The position numbers and the translations under genes are program-made. A stretch of 64,000 bases of DNA from Amorphoplanes digitatis. Its GTDB lineage: Bacteria; Actinomycetota; Actinomycetes; Mycobacteriales; Micromonosporaceae. The notes under the pieces are model-generated. The model was not told the origin of the DNA. It searched no databases and worked only from the letters and a program-made list of their open reading frames with translations. Shown piece by piece: positions 26,092-35,107 of this stretch; position 1 is the first letter of the stretch, and every line of letters starts with the position of its first letter. The DNA is taken from contig NZ_JACHNH010000001.1 in assembly GCF_014205335.1 (NCBI RefSeq), positions 6,690,501-6,754,500 on the forward strand, in the 5' to 3' direction.

Positions 26092-26306
26092 GAGAAGACG
26101 TCTCGCTCTCAGTGAAAAGGCTGGCTCAGGCACACGGAAGCGCCGAGCGGAGGAGAAACATCCGGTCGGCGCGGGGCAGGTCAGCCTTCGCAGAGCAGCA
26201 CTCGCCGATTGTACCGGGCGCTCGCCGCGACCTCCCAACCGATTAGCCCGCGACGGCAACGGGTAAGGCGCGGAGCACACGTGCCGGATGGCCGAGCGAG
26301 GGTGAG

Positions 26307-27224
26307 ATGGAACTCAACGAGAACGCCAGTATCGACACCAGCCAGATCGACGACCAGCGCTCCTCCGGCGGATCGGGCGGCGGCATCGGCGGCCTGCCCA
26401 TCGGTGGCGGAGGTCTCACCGGCATCGTGGTGGCGGTGTTGATCGCCCTGGTCGGCGGCTACTTCGGCGTCAACAACCTCACCGGGGACGACGGGGCGGC
26501 GCCGGCCGGTGACAACACCGCGCTGGCGCAGAAGTGCGCGCAGTCGGACGCCCGCGAGCAGCTCGACTGCCGCAACGTGCTCTTCGTGAACTCGATTCAG
26601 GACTACTGGGCCGACGCGCTTCCGGCGAACTTCGGCGAGCCGTACCAGCCGGCCAAGACCGTCCTGTTCTCGAAAGCGGTCCGCACCAAGTGCGGCGCGG
26701 CCGACTCCGGCGTCGGGCCGTTCTACTGCCCGGCCGACGACCGGGTCTACATCGACCTGACGTTCTACCGGGTGCTGGCGGACCAGCTCGGCGCGCCGGG
26801 CGAGTTCGCGCAGCCCTACGTGCTGGCGCACGAGTACGGCCACCACGTGCAGGACCTGCTGGGCACCGAGGCGGAGATGCGCCGGGCGCAGCAGCGCGAC
26901 CCGGGCAACGCGAACGCGCTGTCGGTGAAGCTGGAGCTGCAGGCGGACTGCTACGCGGGCGCCTGGGCGAAGAACGCGACGGGCACGGACGACAAGTCCG
27001 GCAAGAAGATCTTCAAGAGCATCGGCCAGGAGGACATCCAGCAGGGCCTGGACACCGCGGCCAAGATCGGTGACGACGCGCTCCAGCAGCGCGGGGGCGG
27101 CGACGTCAACCCGGCGGAGTTCACCCACGGCACCAGCGCCCAGCGGCAGGCGTGGTTCAGCAGGGGCTACGAATCGGGCTCGCCGAAGGACTGCGACACC
27201 TTCGCCGCCGGCGCGCCGAACTAA
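26307..27224 (+). CDS. Neutral zinc metallopeptidase, YpfJ family
   Basis: 305 residues. Cytoplasmic Gly-rich N-terminus (SSGGSGGGIGGLPIGGGGL), one membrane helix (about 38-58), then an extracytoplasmic peptidase domain. Zinc motif HEYGHHVQ (His, Glu, His) and the downstream third ligand in LELQADCYAG (Glu). Four Cys (QKCAQ, LDCRN, TKCGA, FYCPA) probably form disulfides outside the cell, plus one more pair near the end (ADCYAG, KDCDTF). Typical of the YpfJ/KPN_02809 family, whose substrates are unknown. GAGGGTGAG directly before the ATG serves as RBS. Its stop overlaps by 4 nt the convergent stop of the next gene. Confidence 0.9.
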   Translation: MELNENASIDTSQIDDQRSSGGSGGGIGGLPIGGGGLTGIVVAVLIALVGGYFGVNNLTGDDGAAPAGDNTALAQKCAQSDAREQLDCRNVLFVNSIQDYWADALPANFGEPYQPAKTVLFSKAVRTKCGAADSGVGPFYCPADDRVYIDLTFYRVLADQLGAPGEFAQPYVLAHEYGHHVQDLLGTEAEMRRAQQRDPGNANALSVKLELQADCYAGAWAKNATGTDDKSGKKIFKSIGQEDIQQGLDTAAKIGDDALQQRGGGDVNPAEFTHGTSAQRQAWFSRGYESGSPKDCDTFAAGAPN

Positions 27225-27853
27225 GGATCTCGGACCAGGATCCGCACCGTACGGGCCTGGGCGGCCGCCTCCTCCAGAACCGTACGGCGCGGCTCCGGTA
27301 CGTCAAGGAAGCGCTCCGCGCGCAGCGCCGCCAGCGGCCGCAGGTTCGGCGCGGCGAGGATCGACTCGACCGCCGTACGGTCGCCGCCGGTGACCAGCGC
27401 GCTCAGGCCCCGTACCTCCGGAAGGAGCAGGCGGGCCGCGATGCCGGCGCCGTCCGCGGCGGCCGCCTTCGCCTGGTTGTCGCGGCGGCGCGCGAAGCGC
27501 TGCTGCGACCAGCCGCCCGCCGCGGTCCTGCCCTGCACGTAGTGGGTGTCGACCTTGGACACGACCAGCTTGGTGCCCTCGGCGACGCCGACCGCGACCG
27601 CACCCTTGCGGGCCAGCAGCAGCCCGATCCGGCGGACCGCGTCCGCCTCGCGCCGCAGGGACTCCAGGTCGTCGACCGGCGGAGCACCCGGCGGCGGCAC
27701 CAGCTCGGCGGTCGCGCCGTCCGCCGCGGTCAGCAGCAGGCCGTCCCCGATCCACGGCCCGTGCCGGGCGGCGAAGTTCTCCAGCCAGCGCGACAGCCGC
27801 TCGGGCGCGACATCCACCCACCGTCCACCACCCGCGGCCGGCCGCGCGCTCAT
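27221..27853 (-). CDS. acVLRF1 family peptidyl-tRNA hydrolase
   Basis: 210 residues. Matches the actinobacterial acVLRF1 family: a release-factor-like domain that hydrolyses peptidyl-tRNA on stalled large ribosomal subunits. The key segment is GGWSQQRFARRRDNQ, where the Gln corresponds to the catalytic Gln of the VLRF1 group. VRILVRDP end. Cytosolic. Stop overlaps that of the convergent metallopeptidase gene. The second ATG (MSARPAAGGG) is used as the start; the ORF in the other frame is a shadow. Confidence 0.85.
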   Translation of the reverse strand: MSARPAAGGGRWVDVAPERLSRWLENFAARHGPWIGDGLLLTAADGATAELVPPPGAPPVDDLESLRREADAVRRIGLLLARKGAVAVGVAEGTKLVVSKVDTHYVQGRTAAGGWSQQRFARRRDNQAKAAAADGAGIAARLLLPEVRGLSALVTGGDRTAVESILAAPNLRPLAALRAERFLDVPEPRRTVLEEAAAQARTVRILVRDP

Positions 27854-27928
27854 GCCGCCCCCTGCGCCGGGGCTCCGGCGACGACACGCTCGCTCATGTC
27901 CTCACCCTACGGGTGCGATGATCGTCAC

Positions 27929-28612
27929 ATGACGCGACCGCTCGCCGACGAACTGCTGGACCGGCTGGTGCGGGAGTTCGGTGCGGCCCGCGACCCCGAG
28001 CGTGCCGTTGGCGCGGCGGCGTACATGCGCGATCAGTTCGCCTTCCTCGGCCTGCCGGCGCCGGCTCAGCGGGCGCTGGCCCGCAAGGTGCTGGCCGGGC
28101 TGCCCGCGCCGACCGAGGAGGAGCTGCGCACGGTGGTGCTGGCCTGCTGGGAGCTGGAGGAGCGCGAGTACCAGTACTTCGCCTGCGACTGGCTGCGCAG
28201 GCACGTGGCGGTGCCGGGCCCGGACTTCCTGGCCACCGCGCGGATGCTGATCACGGCCAAGTCGTGGTGGGACACGATCGACCCGCTGGCCACCCGGTTC
28301 GTGGGCGGGCTGGTGCGCCGGCATCCGGAGCTCAGCGCCCGGATGGACGCGTGGTCGGCCGATGAGAACAAGTGGCTGATCCGCACGGCGCTGCTGCACC
28401 AACTGCACTACGGCGCGGAAACGGACACGGACCGGCTCTTCGGCTACTGCACCCGCCAGGCGGGCCACCCCGACTTCTTCGTCCGCAAGGCGATCGGGTG
28501 GGCGCTGCGCCACTACGCCCGCACCGACCCGGACGCGGTACGCCGCTACCTCGCCCAGCACCGCGACGTACTGTCCCCGCTCTCGGTCCGCGAGGCCGCA
28601 AAGCACCTCTGA
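27929..28612 (+). CDS. AlkD-like DNA alkylation repair protein
   Basis: 227 residues, HEAT-like helical repeats. Contains the AlkD active-site region SWWDTIDPLA (Trp and Asp that in AlkD stabilise the lesion and catalyse removal), EYQYFACDWLRR, and the distal FFVRKAIGWALRHYARTDP helix typical of genuine AlkD. Probable 3-methyladenine/7-methylguanine glycosylase. GATGAT lies 6 nt before the ATG, consistent with a leaderless mRNA. Much closer to classical AlkD than the paralog at 11872-12564. Convergent with the LysE gene (7 nt apart). Confidence 0.9.
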   Translation: MTRPLADELLDRLVREFGAARDPERAVGAAAYMRDQFAFLGLPAPAQRALARKVLAGLPAPTEEELRTVVLACWELEEREYQYFACDWLRRHVAVPGPDFLATARMLITAKSWWDTIDPLATRFVGGLVRRHPELSARMDAWSADENKWLIRTALLHQLHYGAETDTDRLFGYCTRQAGHPDFFVRKAIGWALRHYARTDPDAVRRYLAQHRDVLSPLSVREAAKHL

Positions 28613-28619
28613 GCAGGGG

Positions 28620-29213
28620 TCAGACCACGAGGCCGACGGCCAGGATCGCGATGACCGCGCTGGAGACCAGGGCGGTCACCAGCCGGCCGCGCTCGCCCGT
28701 CAGCACCCGCCCGACCAGGGAACCCCCGCCGGCCACCAGCAGTTGCCAGCTCGCCGAGGCCAGGAACGCGCCCAGCACGAACCACACCCCGCCGCCCGCG
28801 CCGCCGCGGCCCAGCACCAGCGCCGCGAAGTACACGACCGTCGCCGGGTTGAGCATCGTCAGGCCGAGGACGCCGAGGTAGGCCGCGCCGGGAGTGGTCG
28901 TGACCGTGGCGGCCTCGCCGGTCCGCTTCCGCAGCGCCGACCGGGCGGTGTGCACCGCGAGGAGCACCAGCACGGCGGCCGCGACCCAGCGCAGCGGCAT
29001 CGCGATCGGGGCGACCGAGCCGGCCAGGGCCGCACCGCCCAGGACCGCCACCAGGGCGTACACGCCGTCCGCGGTGGCCGCGCCCAGCCCGGCCGCCGCG
29101 CCGACGCGCAGCGAGGTGCGGGCGGTCAGGCCGGCGATCAGGACGGCGATCGCGCCGACGGGCACGGCGACGCCGTAGCCGGCGATCACGCCGGCCAGGA
29201 ACGGGCCGCTCAT
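28620..29213 (-). CDS. LysE/ArgO family amino-acid exporter
   Basis: 197 residues with about six membrane helices. Start GVIAGYGVAVPVGAIAVLIA has the conserved Pro-Gly segment of LysE proteins; AAAGLGAATADGVYALVAV and LGLTMLNPATVVYFAALVL (the family NP motif) are recognisable. Exports basic or other amino acids or related compounds; the substrate is not predictable. ATG at 29213 overlaps the stop of a short upstream ORF (29210-29317). Confidence 0.82.
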   Translation of the reverse strand: MSGPFLAGVIAGYGVAVPVGAIAVLIAGLTARTSLRVGAAAGLGAATADGVYALVAVLGGAALAGSVAPIAMPLRWVAAAVLVLLAVHTARSALRKRTGEAATVTTTPGAAYLGVLGLTMLNPATVVYFAALVLGRGGAGGGVWFVLGAFLASASWQLLVAGGGSLVGRVLTGERGRLVTALVSSAVIAILAVGLVV

Positions 29214-29317
29214 GGCACGGGTGGGTGCATCGCCGGGCCGACGGCGACACGCTGCTGTCGCACGACCCGGTCGGGGTCGGCGGCGGGCAGGTGCGCGGGC
29301 AGGCTCAGCTTTGTCAC
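29210..29317 (-). CDS. Possible short coupled ORF before the LysE gene
   Basis: 35 residues from a GTG at 29317 to a stop that overlaps the LysE ATG (ATGA). Sequence is Pro-rich and protein-like (LSLPAHLPAADPDRVVRQQR) without known family. No clear RBS. It could be a leader peptide or chance. Confidence 0.3.
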   Translation of the reverse strand: MTKLSLPAHLPAADPDRVVRQQRVAVGPAMHPPVP

Positions 29318-29345
29318 GCCGCCATGATGACCGCACACTCGGTTG

Positions 29346-30056
29346 ATGGCCACAGATTTTCGTCGCACGGGTGTCGTTGCCGAGCTGATCGTGATCCGGC
29401 ACGGGCAGAGTGTGGCGAACGTCGCCTTTCCACTCGCGGACGAGAAGGGCCTGCTCGAGTCGGGGCTCACCGGCCGCGACACCGACGTGGAGCTGACCGA
29501 CCTCGGCGTCGAGCAGGCCCGGGCCGTCGGCCGCTGGCTGGCCGCGCTCCCCGCCGAGCGGGTGCCCGAGGTGGTGATCGTCTCCCCCTATCTGCGGGCC
29601 CGGGAGACCTGGCGGATCGCGGCCGACTCGTCCGGCCTGGGCCTGCCGGCGCCGGCCGCCGACGAGCGGCTCGTCGACCGGCTGCTCGGCGACCTGGAGA
29701 TGCTCACCCGGGCGGCGATCACGGCCCGCTTCCCCGACGAGCCGGCCCGCTGGAGGGCGCACGCGAACGAATACACCTACCGGCCGCCCGGCGGCGAGAA
29801 CTTCGAGGACATCGCCGCGCGGCTGAGCCTGTTTCTCGACGACCTGAACGCCCGGCACGCCGGCACGCGGGTGGTGGTGGTCGCACACGACTCCGTGGTG
29901 CTGATGATGCGATATGTCATCGAGGGCCTGGACTGGGTTGGGCTGGCCGCCGTCGTCGCCGAGGCCGGCCGGGTGCTGAACGCCTCGATCACCCGGTTCG
30001 ACGGCTCCTCCGGGCGCCTCGTGCTGGACGGCTACAACTCGGTCGAGCACCTCTGA
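29346..30056 (+). CDS. Histidine phosphatase family protein
   Basis: 236 residues, phosphoglycerate-mutase-like. Catalytic RHGQS near the N-terminus (IVIRHGQSVANVAF), an Arg in SPYLRARETW, Glu/His in RPPGGENFEDIAARL and VVVVAHDSVVLM (second catalytic His). Acts on small phosphorylated molecules by phosphohistidine chemistry; substrate unknown. Start taken at the ATG 29346 (a TTG lies one codon before). CACACT is 6 nt upstream. Divergent from the LysE gene with 130 nt between. Confidence 0.85.
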   Translation: MATDFRRTGVVAELIVIRHGQSVANVAFPLADEKGLLESGLTGRDTDVELTDLGVEQARAVGRWLAALPAERVPEVVIVSPYLRARETWRIAADSSGLGLPAPAADERLVDRLLGDLEMLTRAAITARFPDEPARWRAHANEYTYRPPGGENFEDIAARLSLFLDDLNARHAGTRVVVVAHDSVVLMMRYVIEGLDWVGLAAVVAEAGRVLNASITRFDGSSGRLVLDGYNSVEHL

Positions 30057-30812
30057 TCAGCGGGTGTCGGTCCAGGCCTGGAAGCGCTCGACGGCCTCCC
30101 GGTCGCCATCGATCTCGATGCGGTCCAGCGGGATGCGGGTGTAGAGGGCGAGCACCAGGTCGGCGGCCGAGCCGCGCATCGTCGCGACGGGCTCGTCACC
30201 CGCCGCCGGGCCGGGCCGCACGCCGCCGGGCGTCAGGTCGAGCGTCCAGGTCGGCCCCTCGGTCGCGGACAGCGCGAGGCGTGCCGAGCGGTGCGGCCAG
30301 CCGCCGAGCGAGCCGAGGGTCACCACCAGCAGTTCGTCGATGATGTCGATCGCGACGCCCGCCGGGATCTGCTCGGGCTTGCCGACGGTCTCCTGCGCGT
30401 CGTAGGCGTGCACGGCCGCCTCCTGGACCTGGTGCCGCGCCACCGCGCCAGACGTCATCGGCGCGTCGGAGGCGCCCCACCACGTCCAGCAGTCACGGTC
30501 CGGGCCGGCCGCGCGCAGCGACTCCAGCAGCAGGCGCGTCGACTCGGCCGACCAGGCCGTCAGGTCGCCGACCGGCTGCGGGTCGACCACGGCCGAGCCG
30601 GGCGGCGGGCCGTCTGCGGGACCGGCGGCGACCGCGGCCGCCCAGAAACGTTGCACCCGGCCGAGATGGGCGACCAGGTCGCGCAGCGACCAGTCGGGGC
30701 AGCCCGGCACCCGGCTCTCCAGATCACCCGCGCAGGCGATCGCCGCGCGGAGCGCGGCGGACCGCTCGGCGATGAGGTCGAGCGACTCGGGGAACGGCGG
30801 CATCTGAGTCAT
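30057..30812 (-). CDS. Maleylpyruvate isomerase family mycothiol-dependent enzyme
   Basis: 251 residues. N-terminal DinB-like helical domain (1-150) with CPDWSLRDLVAHLGRV and the metal-binding His residues there and in RHQVQEAAVHAYDA, then a small MDMPI C-terminal domain. Family members use mycothiol, the thiol of Actinobacteria, for isomerase or transferase reactions. The actual substrate is not known. Convergent stop-to-start with the histidine phosphatase (stop 30056). TAGACA lies 6 nt before the ATG on the minus strand. Confidence 0.85.
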   Translation of the reverse strand: MTQMPPFPESLDLIAERSAALRAAIACAGDLESRVPGCPDWSLRDLVAHLGRVQRFWAAAVAAGPADGPPPGSAVVDPQPVGDLTAWSAESTRLLLESLRAAGPDRDCWTWWGASDAPMTSGAVARHQVQEAAVHAYDAQETVGKPEQIPAGVAIDIIDELLVVTLGSLGGWPHRSARLALSATEGPTWTLDLTPGGVRPGPAAGDEPVATMRGSAADLVLALYTRIPLDRIEIDGDREAVERFQAWTDTR

Positions 30813-30847
30813 TCCCGTTGTCTACCACCGGGGACCGACAATGTCTG

Positions 30848-32563
30848 TCAGTGCGATTCGCGGCTGACCCCGTCGCCGCTCGACCCGACGAGGAAGTCCA
30901 GGTCGGCGCCCGTATCGGCGCCGAGCACGGTGTCCACATAGAGCTTCTGCCAGCCACGGACCGGCCGGGCCACCGCGGCCCGCAGCGCCGCCGACGGCTC
31001 GCGGGCCGCAAGCTCCTCATCCGGTACGTCCACAGTGATGCTCCGCCCCTCGACGTCGAGGGTGATCCAGTCCCCGTCCCGTACCCGGTCGAGCGGTCCC
31101 CCGGCGGCGGCCTCCGGCGCGACGTGCAGCACGACGGTGCCGTACGCCGTGCCGCTCATCCGCCCGTCGCAGACCCGGACCATGTCCCGCACGCCCTGCC
31201 GCAGCAGCCGGGTGGGCAGCGGCATGTTCGCCACCTCGGGCATGCCGGGGTAGCCGCGCGGGCCGCACCCGCGCAGCACTAGCACCGAGTCGGCGTCGAC
31301 CTCGAGGTCCGGCGCGTCGATGCGGGCGTGGAAGTCCTCGACGGAGTCGAAGACCACGGCCCGGCCGCGGTGCCGCAGCAGGTGCGGGCTGGCCGCCGCG
31401 GGCTTGATGATCGCGCCCTTCGGCGCGAGGTTGCCGTGCAGCACGGCGATGCCGGCGTTGGGCGACACCGGGGCGCCCCGGGTGCGGATGACCTCGGAAT
31501 CGTAGATCTGCGCCTCGGCGAGCGACTCGACGAACGGCCGCCCGGTCACGTCGATCGCGGTGGGGTCGAGCAGATCGGTGACTTCGCGCAGCACCGCCGC
31601 CAGGCCGCCGGCCCGGTACAGGTCCTCCATCAGGTACTTGCCGGCGGGCTGGAGGTCGACGAGCAGCGGCACGTCGGCGGCGATGCGGTCGAAGTCGGCG
31701 AGGGTCAGCGGCACGCCGAGCCGGCCCGCGATCGCCAGCAGGTGCACGACCGCGTTGGTGGAGCCGCCGAGCGCGGCCAGCGCGACGATCGCGTTGTGGA
31801 ACGAGCCGGCGGTGAGCACCCGGCTGGGCCGCCGGCCGGCGTCGACCATCTCCACGATCAGCCGGCCGGTCTCGTGCGACCGGGCCAGCAGGCGGCTGTC
31901 CGGAGCCGGGGTGCCCGCCGTGCCGGGCAGGACCGTGCCGAGCGCCTCGGCGAGCAGCCCCATCGTCGACGCGGTGCCCATGGTGTTGCAGTGCCCGCGG
32001 CTGCGGATCATCGAGGACTCGGAGTCGAGGAACGCGGCCTGGCTGAGCGTGCCGGCGCGGACCTCCTCGGACAGGCGCCACACGTCGGTGCCGCAGCCCA
32101 GCGGCACGCCGCGGAACGTGCCGGTGAGCATGGGCCCACCCGGCACGACGACGGCCGGCAGGTCGACCGAGGCCGCCGCCATGAGCAGCGACGGGATGGT
32201 CTTGTCGCAGCCGCCGAGCAGCACGACGCCGTCGACGGGGTTGGCGCGCAGCATCTCCTCGGTCGCCATAGCGGCCATGTTGCGCCACAGCATCGCGGTC
32301 GGGCGCACCTGCGTCTCGCCGATGGACACGACCGGCAGGTTCAGCGGGACGCCGCCGGCCTCCCAGACGCCGCGCCCGACATGCTCGGCGATCTCGTCGA
32401 GGTGGCTGTTGCACGGGGTCAGGTCGGAGGCGGTGTTGGCGATCGCGATCTGCGGGCGGCCCTCGAACGCCGAGTTCGGCGCTCCCCGGCGCATCCAGGC
32501 GCGATGGATGTAGGCGTTGCGGTCCGGTCCGGCGTACCACTGGGCGCTGCGCAGCTCAGGCAT
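30848..32563 (-). CDS. IlvD/Edd family sugar-acid dehydratase
   Basis: 571 residues. Iron-sulfur dehydratase with the cluster Cys in TPCNSHLDE, GGCDKTIPS and RGCGPRGYPGMPEV, and the Mg-binding region between. It lacks features that separate branched-chain IlvD from sugar-acid enzymes, but its neighbours (lactonase, FAH hydrolase, two dehydrogenases) point to an aldonic acid such as L-fuconate, L-rhamnonate or a pentonate, converting it to the 2-keto-3-deoxy acid. Reads away from the IclR-led operon; the palindrome 32569-32583 lies 5 nt upstream of its ATG, so it is probably controlled by the same regulator. Lacks the regulator's own promoter features; no SD seen. Confidence 0.85.
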   Translation of the reverse strand: MPELRSAQWYAGPDRNAYIHRAWMRRGAPNSAFEGRPQIAIANTASDLTPCNSHLDEIAEHVGRGVWEAGGVPLNLPVVSIGETQVRPTAMLWRNMAAMATEEMLRANPVDGVVLLGGCDKTIPSLLMAAASVDLPAVVVPGGPMLTGTFRGVPLGCGTDVWRLSEEVRAGTLSQAAFLDSESSMIRSRGHCNTMGTASTMGLLAEALGTVLPGTAGTPAPDSRLLARSHETGRLIVEMVDAGRRPSRVLTAGSFHNAIVALAALGGSTNAVVHLLAIAGRLGVPLTLADFDRIAADVPLLVDLQPAGKYLMEDLYRAGGLAAVLREVTDLLDPTAIDVTGRPFVESLAEAQIYDSEVIRTRGAPVSPNAGIAVLHGNLAPKGAIIKPAAASPHLLRHRGRAVVFDSVEDFHARIDAPDLEVDADSVLVLRGCGPRGYPGMPEVANMPLPTRLLRQGVRDMVRVCDGRMSGTAYGTVVLHVAPEAAAGGPLDRVRDGDWITLDVEGRSITVDVPDEELAAREPSAALRAAVARPVRGWQKLYVDTVLGADTGADLDFLVGSSGDGVSRESH

Positions 32564-32568
32564 AAATC

Positions 32569-32583
32569 TTCCAATTATTGGAA
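32569..32583. promoter_or_regulatory. Perfect palindrome, candidate IclR operator
   Basis: TTCCAA-TTA-TTGGAA, 6-bp arms with a 3-nt spacer, between the divergent dehydratase and regulator genes. A half-site-like GGAATATCC lies at 32600-32608. Position would block the dehydratase promoter and sit upstream of the regulator's TACGGT box. Confidence 0.6.
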
Positions 32584-32622
32584 CGCTGGTGTCCTATCTG
32601 GAATATCCGGTACGGTACGCCG

Positions 32623-33381
32623 GTGCCCACGGAAATCGCACCCCCCTTGGTCGGCACGGATCGCGTGCTCGCGGTCCTGACCGAGCTGGCGCGGCACGCC
32701 GGCGGCGTCACGCTCGAGGAGATGACCCGCGCGGTCGCCAGCCCCAAACCCACCGTCCACCGGGCCCTTGCCGCGCTGTGCCGGTTCGGCTTCGCCGGCC
32801 GCGACGGGCGCGGCCGGTACGTGCTCGGCGACGAGTTCCTGCGGCTGGCGTTCGCGCACCACGAGGCCCGCCCCGACCACCTGCGCATCGCGCCCGTGCT
32901 GAGCGAACTGGCCGTACGCTACGGCGAGACCGCGCACTATGCCGTCCTCGACGGCGACACCGTCGTCTACCGGGCCAAGGTCGACCCCGCGGTCGGCGCG
33001 CTGCGCCTGACCTCGACGGTCGGCGGCCGCAATCCGGTGCACAGCACCGCGGTCGGCAAGCTCCTCCTGGCGTACGCGCTGAGCGACGACGACGCGGTCG
33101 CCGACTGGATCGGCGGGCGCACCCTGGCGCCCCGCACCCCGCAGACCCTGACCACCGCCCCGGCCCTGGCCGCCGCGCTGCGCCGGGTCCGGATCGACGG
33201 CTACGCGGTCGACGACCAGGAGAACGAGCCCGGCATCGTGTGCCTCGCCGTGCCGGTGTTCATGGCGTCGCCGACCCGGCCGAGCGGCGCGGTCAGCGTC
33301 TCCGCGCCGGCCTCCCGCACCCCGCTGACCACCCTGATCGCCCAGGTACCGGCGATCCGGGCGACCGTGGAGGCCCGATGA
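32623..33381 (+). CDS. IclR family regulator of the sugar-acid locus
   Basis: 252 residues. N-terminal winged helix (about 8-75: VLAVLTELARHAGGVTLEE, SPKPTVHRALAALCRFG) and an IclR effector domain (about 90-245) with STAVGKLLLAY, IDGYAVDDQENEPGI and ending in SVSAPASR. Likely binds a sugar acid or keto-acid intermediate of the adjacent pathway. GTG start at 32623 is 6 nt after TACGGT (32611-32616), so leaderless. The stop overlaps the lactonase ATG, so the regulator is the first gene of the catabolic operon. Confidence 0.88.
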   Translation: MPTEIAPPLVGTDRVLAVLTELARHAGGVTLEEMTRAVASPKPTVHRALAALCRFGFAGRDGRGRYVLGDEFLRLAFAHHEARPDHLRIAPVLSELAVRYGETAHYAVLDGDTVVYRAKVDPAVGALRLTSTVGGRNPVHSTAVGKLLLAYALSDDDAVADWIGGRTLAPRTPQTLTTAPALAAALRRVRIDGYAVDDQENEPGIVCLAVPVFMASPTRPSGAVSVSAPASRTPLTTLIAQVPAIRATVEAR

Positions 33382-34268
33382 GGTACACCGCGACCGTCGC
33401 GAGCGCCGAGACGTTCACCCTCGGCGAGGGTCCCGTCTGGGACGGCCCGCGGGAGCGGCTGCTCTGGGTCGACATCCCGGCCGGCGCGGTGCACGAGGGC
33501 CGCCTCGACGGCGACCGGGTGGTCGTCACCGCCACCCACCACCTGGACCGCACGGTCGGCGCGGTGGTCTGCTCCGCGGCCGGCGAGCTGCTCGTCGCCG
33601 GGGCGAAGACCGTGTTCACCGCGCCGCGGGGAGCCACCGGCGCGCGGGTCATCGCCGAGGAGTCCCCGCCGCGGCGCCTCAACGACGGCGCCTGCGATCC
33701 GGCCGGGCGCTTCCTGGTCGGATCGCTCACGCTGGACCGCACCCGGGGCGGCGAGACGCTCGTCCGCCTGGAGCACGACGGCGGCCTGACCACCCTCGAC
33801 GACGATCTGACCCTCTCCAACGGGCTCGCCTGGAGCCCGGACGGCACCCTGCTCTACAGCATCGACAGCGTCCCCGGGATCGTCTGGGTCCGCCCGTACG
33901 ACGTGGCAACCGGCGCCGTGGGTCCGCGGCGGGAGTGGCTGCGGATCGACGACGGCGTCCCCGACGGGATGTGCGCCGACGCCGACGGCCACCTGTGGAT
34001 CGCGATCTGGGGCGCCGGAGAGGTGCGCCGGTACACCCCCGACGGGCGGCCGACCGGGGCCGTCGTCGAGGTGGCCGCCCCGCACACCAGCAGCGTCGCG
34101 TTCGTCGGCCCGGGGCTCGACCGGATGCTCATCACCACCGCGACGGACGAGCTGGACGCGGATCGTCTGGCCGCGTACCCGATGTCGGGTCGTCTCTTCA
34201 TCGCCCGGGCCGGCGTGACCGGCCTGCCGGTGGCCCCCTGGGCCGGACCGAAATCTGGAGATCAATGA
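33378..34268 (+). CDS. SMP-30/gluconolactonase family lactonase
   Basis: 296 residues, six-bladed beta-propeller. Divalent-metal ligands at family positions: Glu in LGEGPVW, Asn in the loop before RRLNDGACDPAGRF, Asn in LSNGLAWSPDG, and Asp in VPDGMCADADGHLWIA. Hydrolyses an aldonolactone to the acid between the first dehydrogenase and the dehydratase. ATGA overlaps on both sides (regulator stop before, FAH start after). Length is standard for the family. Confidence 0.9.
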   Translation: MRYTATVASAETFTLGEGPVWDGPRERLLWVDIPAGAVHEGRLDGDRVVVTATHHLDRTVGAVVCSAAGELLVAGAKTVFTAPRGATGARVIAEESPPRRLNDGACDPAGRFLVGSLTLDRTRGGETLVRLEHDGGLTTLDDDLTLSNGLAWSPDGTLLYSIDSVPGIVWVRPYDVATGAVGPRREWLRIDDGVPDGMCADADGHLWIAIWGAGEVRRYTPDGRPTGAVVEVAAPHTSSVAFVGPGLDRMLITTATDELDADRLAAYPMSGRLFIARAGVTGLPVAPWAGPKSGDQ

Positions 34269-35107
34269 AGCTGATGCGGATCGGGGACGCCGGCGCCGAG
34301 CGGGCCGTCGTCCGGGTCGACGACGACGGCTACGTCGACGTCTCGGACCTGGGCGACCGGTTCTTCGCCGCGCCGGAGGAGTTCCGGGAGGCCGTCGACG
34401 CCAGGATCGCCGCCGGCCGGGTGGCGCCGTTCGCCGGTGAGCGGATCGGCGCGCCCATCCCCCGCCCACACCAGATCGTCTGCATCGGGCTCAACTACCG
34501 CGACCACGCCGCCGAGACCGGCCAGGCGGTGCCGGACGAGCCGATCCTGTTCACCAAGTCGCCCAACACGCTTGTCGGCCCGAACGACGACGTCCGGCAG
34601 CCGCGCGGCTCGACCAAGCTGGACTGGGAGGTCGAGCTCGGCATCGTGATCGGCCGCCGGGCCGGCTACCTGGAGGATCACGACGCCGCTCGCGCCGCGA
34701 TCGCCGGCTGGGTGGTGTGCAACGACATCAGCGAGCGCGCGTTCCAGATCGAGCGCGGCGGGCAGTGGTCCAAGGGCAAGTCGGCCGAGACGTTCAACCC
34801 CGCCGGGCCGTGGCTCGTGACGCCCGACGAGGTACCGGACGTGTCGGCGCTGGGTCTGTGGCTCGACGTCAACGGCGTACGCCGGCAGACCGGCAGCACC
34901 GCGACAATGGTCTTCGACCCGTACGAGATCGTGCGGTACCTGAGTCAGTTCATGGTGCTGGAGCCCGGCGACCTGATCAACACCGGTACGCCGCCCGGCG
35001 TCGCCATGGGTCTCGACCCGTCGCCCTGGCTGCGGCCGGGCGACGTCATGGAGCTGGGCATCGACGGGCTGGGCAGCCAGCGCCAGACCGTGGTGGCCGC
35101 CCGCTGA
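34265..35107 (+). CDS. FAH-family hydrolase (2,4-diketo-3-deoxy-sugar acid hydrolase candidate)
   Basis: 280 residues. Fumarylacetoacetate-hydrolase fold in the second half: CIGLNYRDHAAETGQ, LDWEVELGIVIGRR (metal Glu), VCNDISERAFQ, DLINTGTPPGVAMG. In L-fucose/L-rhamnose diketo pathways the enzyme of this group splits 2,4-diketo-3-deoxy-fuconate into pyruvate and lactate, and other members decarboxylate or isomerise. With a keto-acid-type SDR and a sugar-acid dehydratase in the same operon, cleavage is the best guess. Coupled by overlap on both sides. Confidence 0.85.
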   Translation: MKLMRIGDAGAERAVVRVDDDGYVDVSDLGDRFFAAPEEFREAVDARIAAGRVAPFAGERIGAPIPRPHQIVCIGLNYRDHAAETGQAVPDEPILFTKSPNTLVGPNDDVRQPRGSTKLDWEVELGIVIGRRAGYLEDHDAARAAIAGWVVCNDISERAFQIERGGQWSKGKSAETFNPAGPWLVTPDEVPDVSALGLWLDVNGVRRQTGSTATMVFDPYEIVRYLSQFMVLEPGDLINTGTPPGVAMGLDPSPWLRPGDVMELGIDGLGSQRQTVVAAR

